Assembly: GCA_028713595.1 (NCBI GenBank)
Contig: JAQTNZ010000212.1
Location: 1-5,470 of the forward strand
Length of the DNA: 5,470 nucleotides
Reading direction: 5' to 3'
Source of the DNA: Methylovulum sp.
GTDB taxonomy: Bacteria > Pseudomonadota > Gammaproteobacteria > Methylococcales > Methylomonadaceae
Every line of letters starts with the position of its first letter. Within the stretch, counting starts at the first letter, position 1. Below the pieces are notes generated by a model. It was not told the origin of the DNA. It saw nothing but the letters and a program-made list of their open reading frames with translations, and ran no database searches. Positions 4,950 through 5,470 of this stretch are shown piece after piece. The translations under genes and the position numbers were made by a program.

Positions 4950-5470
4950 ATGGATAGCAAAAGACGATATTACCGCTATTTCCTGCTGGCATTAGCCTTA
5001 CATTTTATCTTATTGGCGTTGTTTGTCCTGACGGCCTTGCTGAAACCGCAACGCACCGAACCTAAAGAGCAGCCCGAAGACATTATCCATGCCACCATGT
5101 TCGATGCCGCCGAAATAGACGCGCAAGAACAGGCCATGAAAGCGGCCAAAGCCGCCGAACAACAAGCGGAACAAGCTAAAGTAGCCGAGCAACAAGCCCA
5201 AGAGCGTGCCGCACAAGAAGCCTTGACCGCAGCCCAGCAAGCAAAAGCCGAAGCCGCCCAAAAAGCGGCGGAGGCGGCGGAAAAGGCGAAAGAAGAAGTT
5301 AAGATTGAGAAAACGGAAAAGGCCAAAGAAGAGGCCGCCGAGAAAGCCAGGGCTGAAAAGTCAGAAAAAGCCAAAGAAGAGGCCGCCGAAAAGGCCAGGG
5401 CTGAAAAGTCAGAAAAAGCCAAGGCAGAAGCCGCCGAGAAGGCCAGGGCTGAAAAGTCAGAAAAAGCCGA
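4950..5470 (+). CDS. tolA: TolA, N-terminal part (3' end outside window)
   Basis: The frame is open from the ATG at 4950 to the right edge, giving 173 residues with no stop. The layout is that of TolA: a short basic cytoplasmic start (KRRYYR at 4-9), one transmembrane helix at about 11-31, a short linker, then from about residue 55 a long Ala/Glu/Lys/Gln-rich helical domain II that spans the periplasm. His18 in the membrane helix matches the conserved His of the TolA/TonB energy-coupling motif, but the usual Ser four residues before it is Ala14. Domain II contains three near-identical 16-residue repeats (about 124-171). The C-terminal domain III, which contacts TolB/Pal, should lie beyond the window. 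The protein links the TolQR motor to the outer membrane. The start has only a weak AGAAG upstream, and the 7 nt gap suggests coupling to tolR. Confidence 0.93.
   Translation, partial: MDSKRRYYRYFLLALALHFILLALFVLTALLKPQRTEPKEQPEDIIHATMFDAAEIDAQEQAMKAAKAAEQQAEQAKVAEQQAQERAAQEALTAAQQAKAEAAQKAAEAAEKAKEEVKIEKTEKAKEEAAEKARAEKSEKAKEEAAEKARAEKSEKAKAEAAEKARAEKSEKA
5319..5462 (+). repeat. Three tandem 48 bp repeats within tolA
   Basis: Units at 5319-5366, 5367-5414 and 5415-5462 each encode KAKEEAAEKARAEKSE or a one-residue variant (Glu to Ala in unit 3). Units 1 and 2 differ at 3 of 48 bases, all synonymous; units 2 and 3 differ at about 4. A further unit begins at 5463 and continues past the edge. 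Shared codon choices, including an AGG arginine codon in each unit, point to recent duplication rather than convergent composition. Confidence 0.9.

Noticed and set aside
4976..5422. Minus-strand 148-codon Ala/Ser/Phe-rich frame
   Set aside because: It is the antisense shadow of the Ala/Glu/Lys-rich TolA repeats, a known artefact of such codon composition.

Overview
The window reads as a bacterial, most likely gammaproteobacterial, chromosome fragment of moderate GC content. The strongest evidence is a ybgC-tolQ-tolR-tolA cluster in the order usual for Gammaproteobacteria, together with a FetA/FetB-type ABC transporter pair. I cannot name the genus; a methylotroph-like or other environmental gammaproteobacterium is only a guess.

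Layout. Positions 1-696 (minus strand) hold the N-terminal 232 residues of a secreted protein of unknown function that runs off the left edge. It has a clean signal peptide and a strong Shine-Dalgarno sequence. Positions 697-997 carry no gene but are dense in inverted repeats. They form the 3' flank of fetB and the leader of the secreted-protein gene. Positions 998-2438 (minus strand) hold fetA (ATPase) followed by fetB (permease), translationally overlapped, a predicted metal (iron) exporter. Positions 2439-3323 form a gene-free gap of almost 900 bp between the divergent fetA and ybgC. The gap holds a roughly 205 bp MITE-like element with perfect 20 bp terminal inverted repeats, a nested REP-like palindrome, a flanking 18 bp direct repeat, and a degenerate third copy of the element end close to ybgC. 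Positions 3324-5470 (plus strand) hold ybgC, tolQ, tolR and the 5' part of tolA, which runs off the right edge.

How the genes work together. TolQ and TolR form the proton-motive-force-driven inner-membrane motor. TolA is the periplasm-spanning arm that passes energy to TolB/Pal for outer-membrane constriction at division; tolB and pal would be expected beyond the right edge. YbgC is the acyl-CoA thioesterase commonly encoded at the head of this operon. FetA and FetB should form an inner-membrane ABC complex linked in E. coli to iron export and peroxide resistance. The secreted protein lies downstream of fetAB on the same strand, but the 300 bp structured gap suggests separate expression.

I found no new multi-gene system. 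The less ordinary material is the unknown secreted protein with its leader of competing stems, and the layered repeat element that may have reshaped the upstream region of the tol operon.
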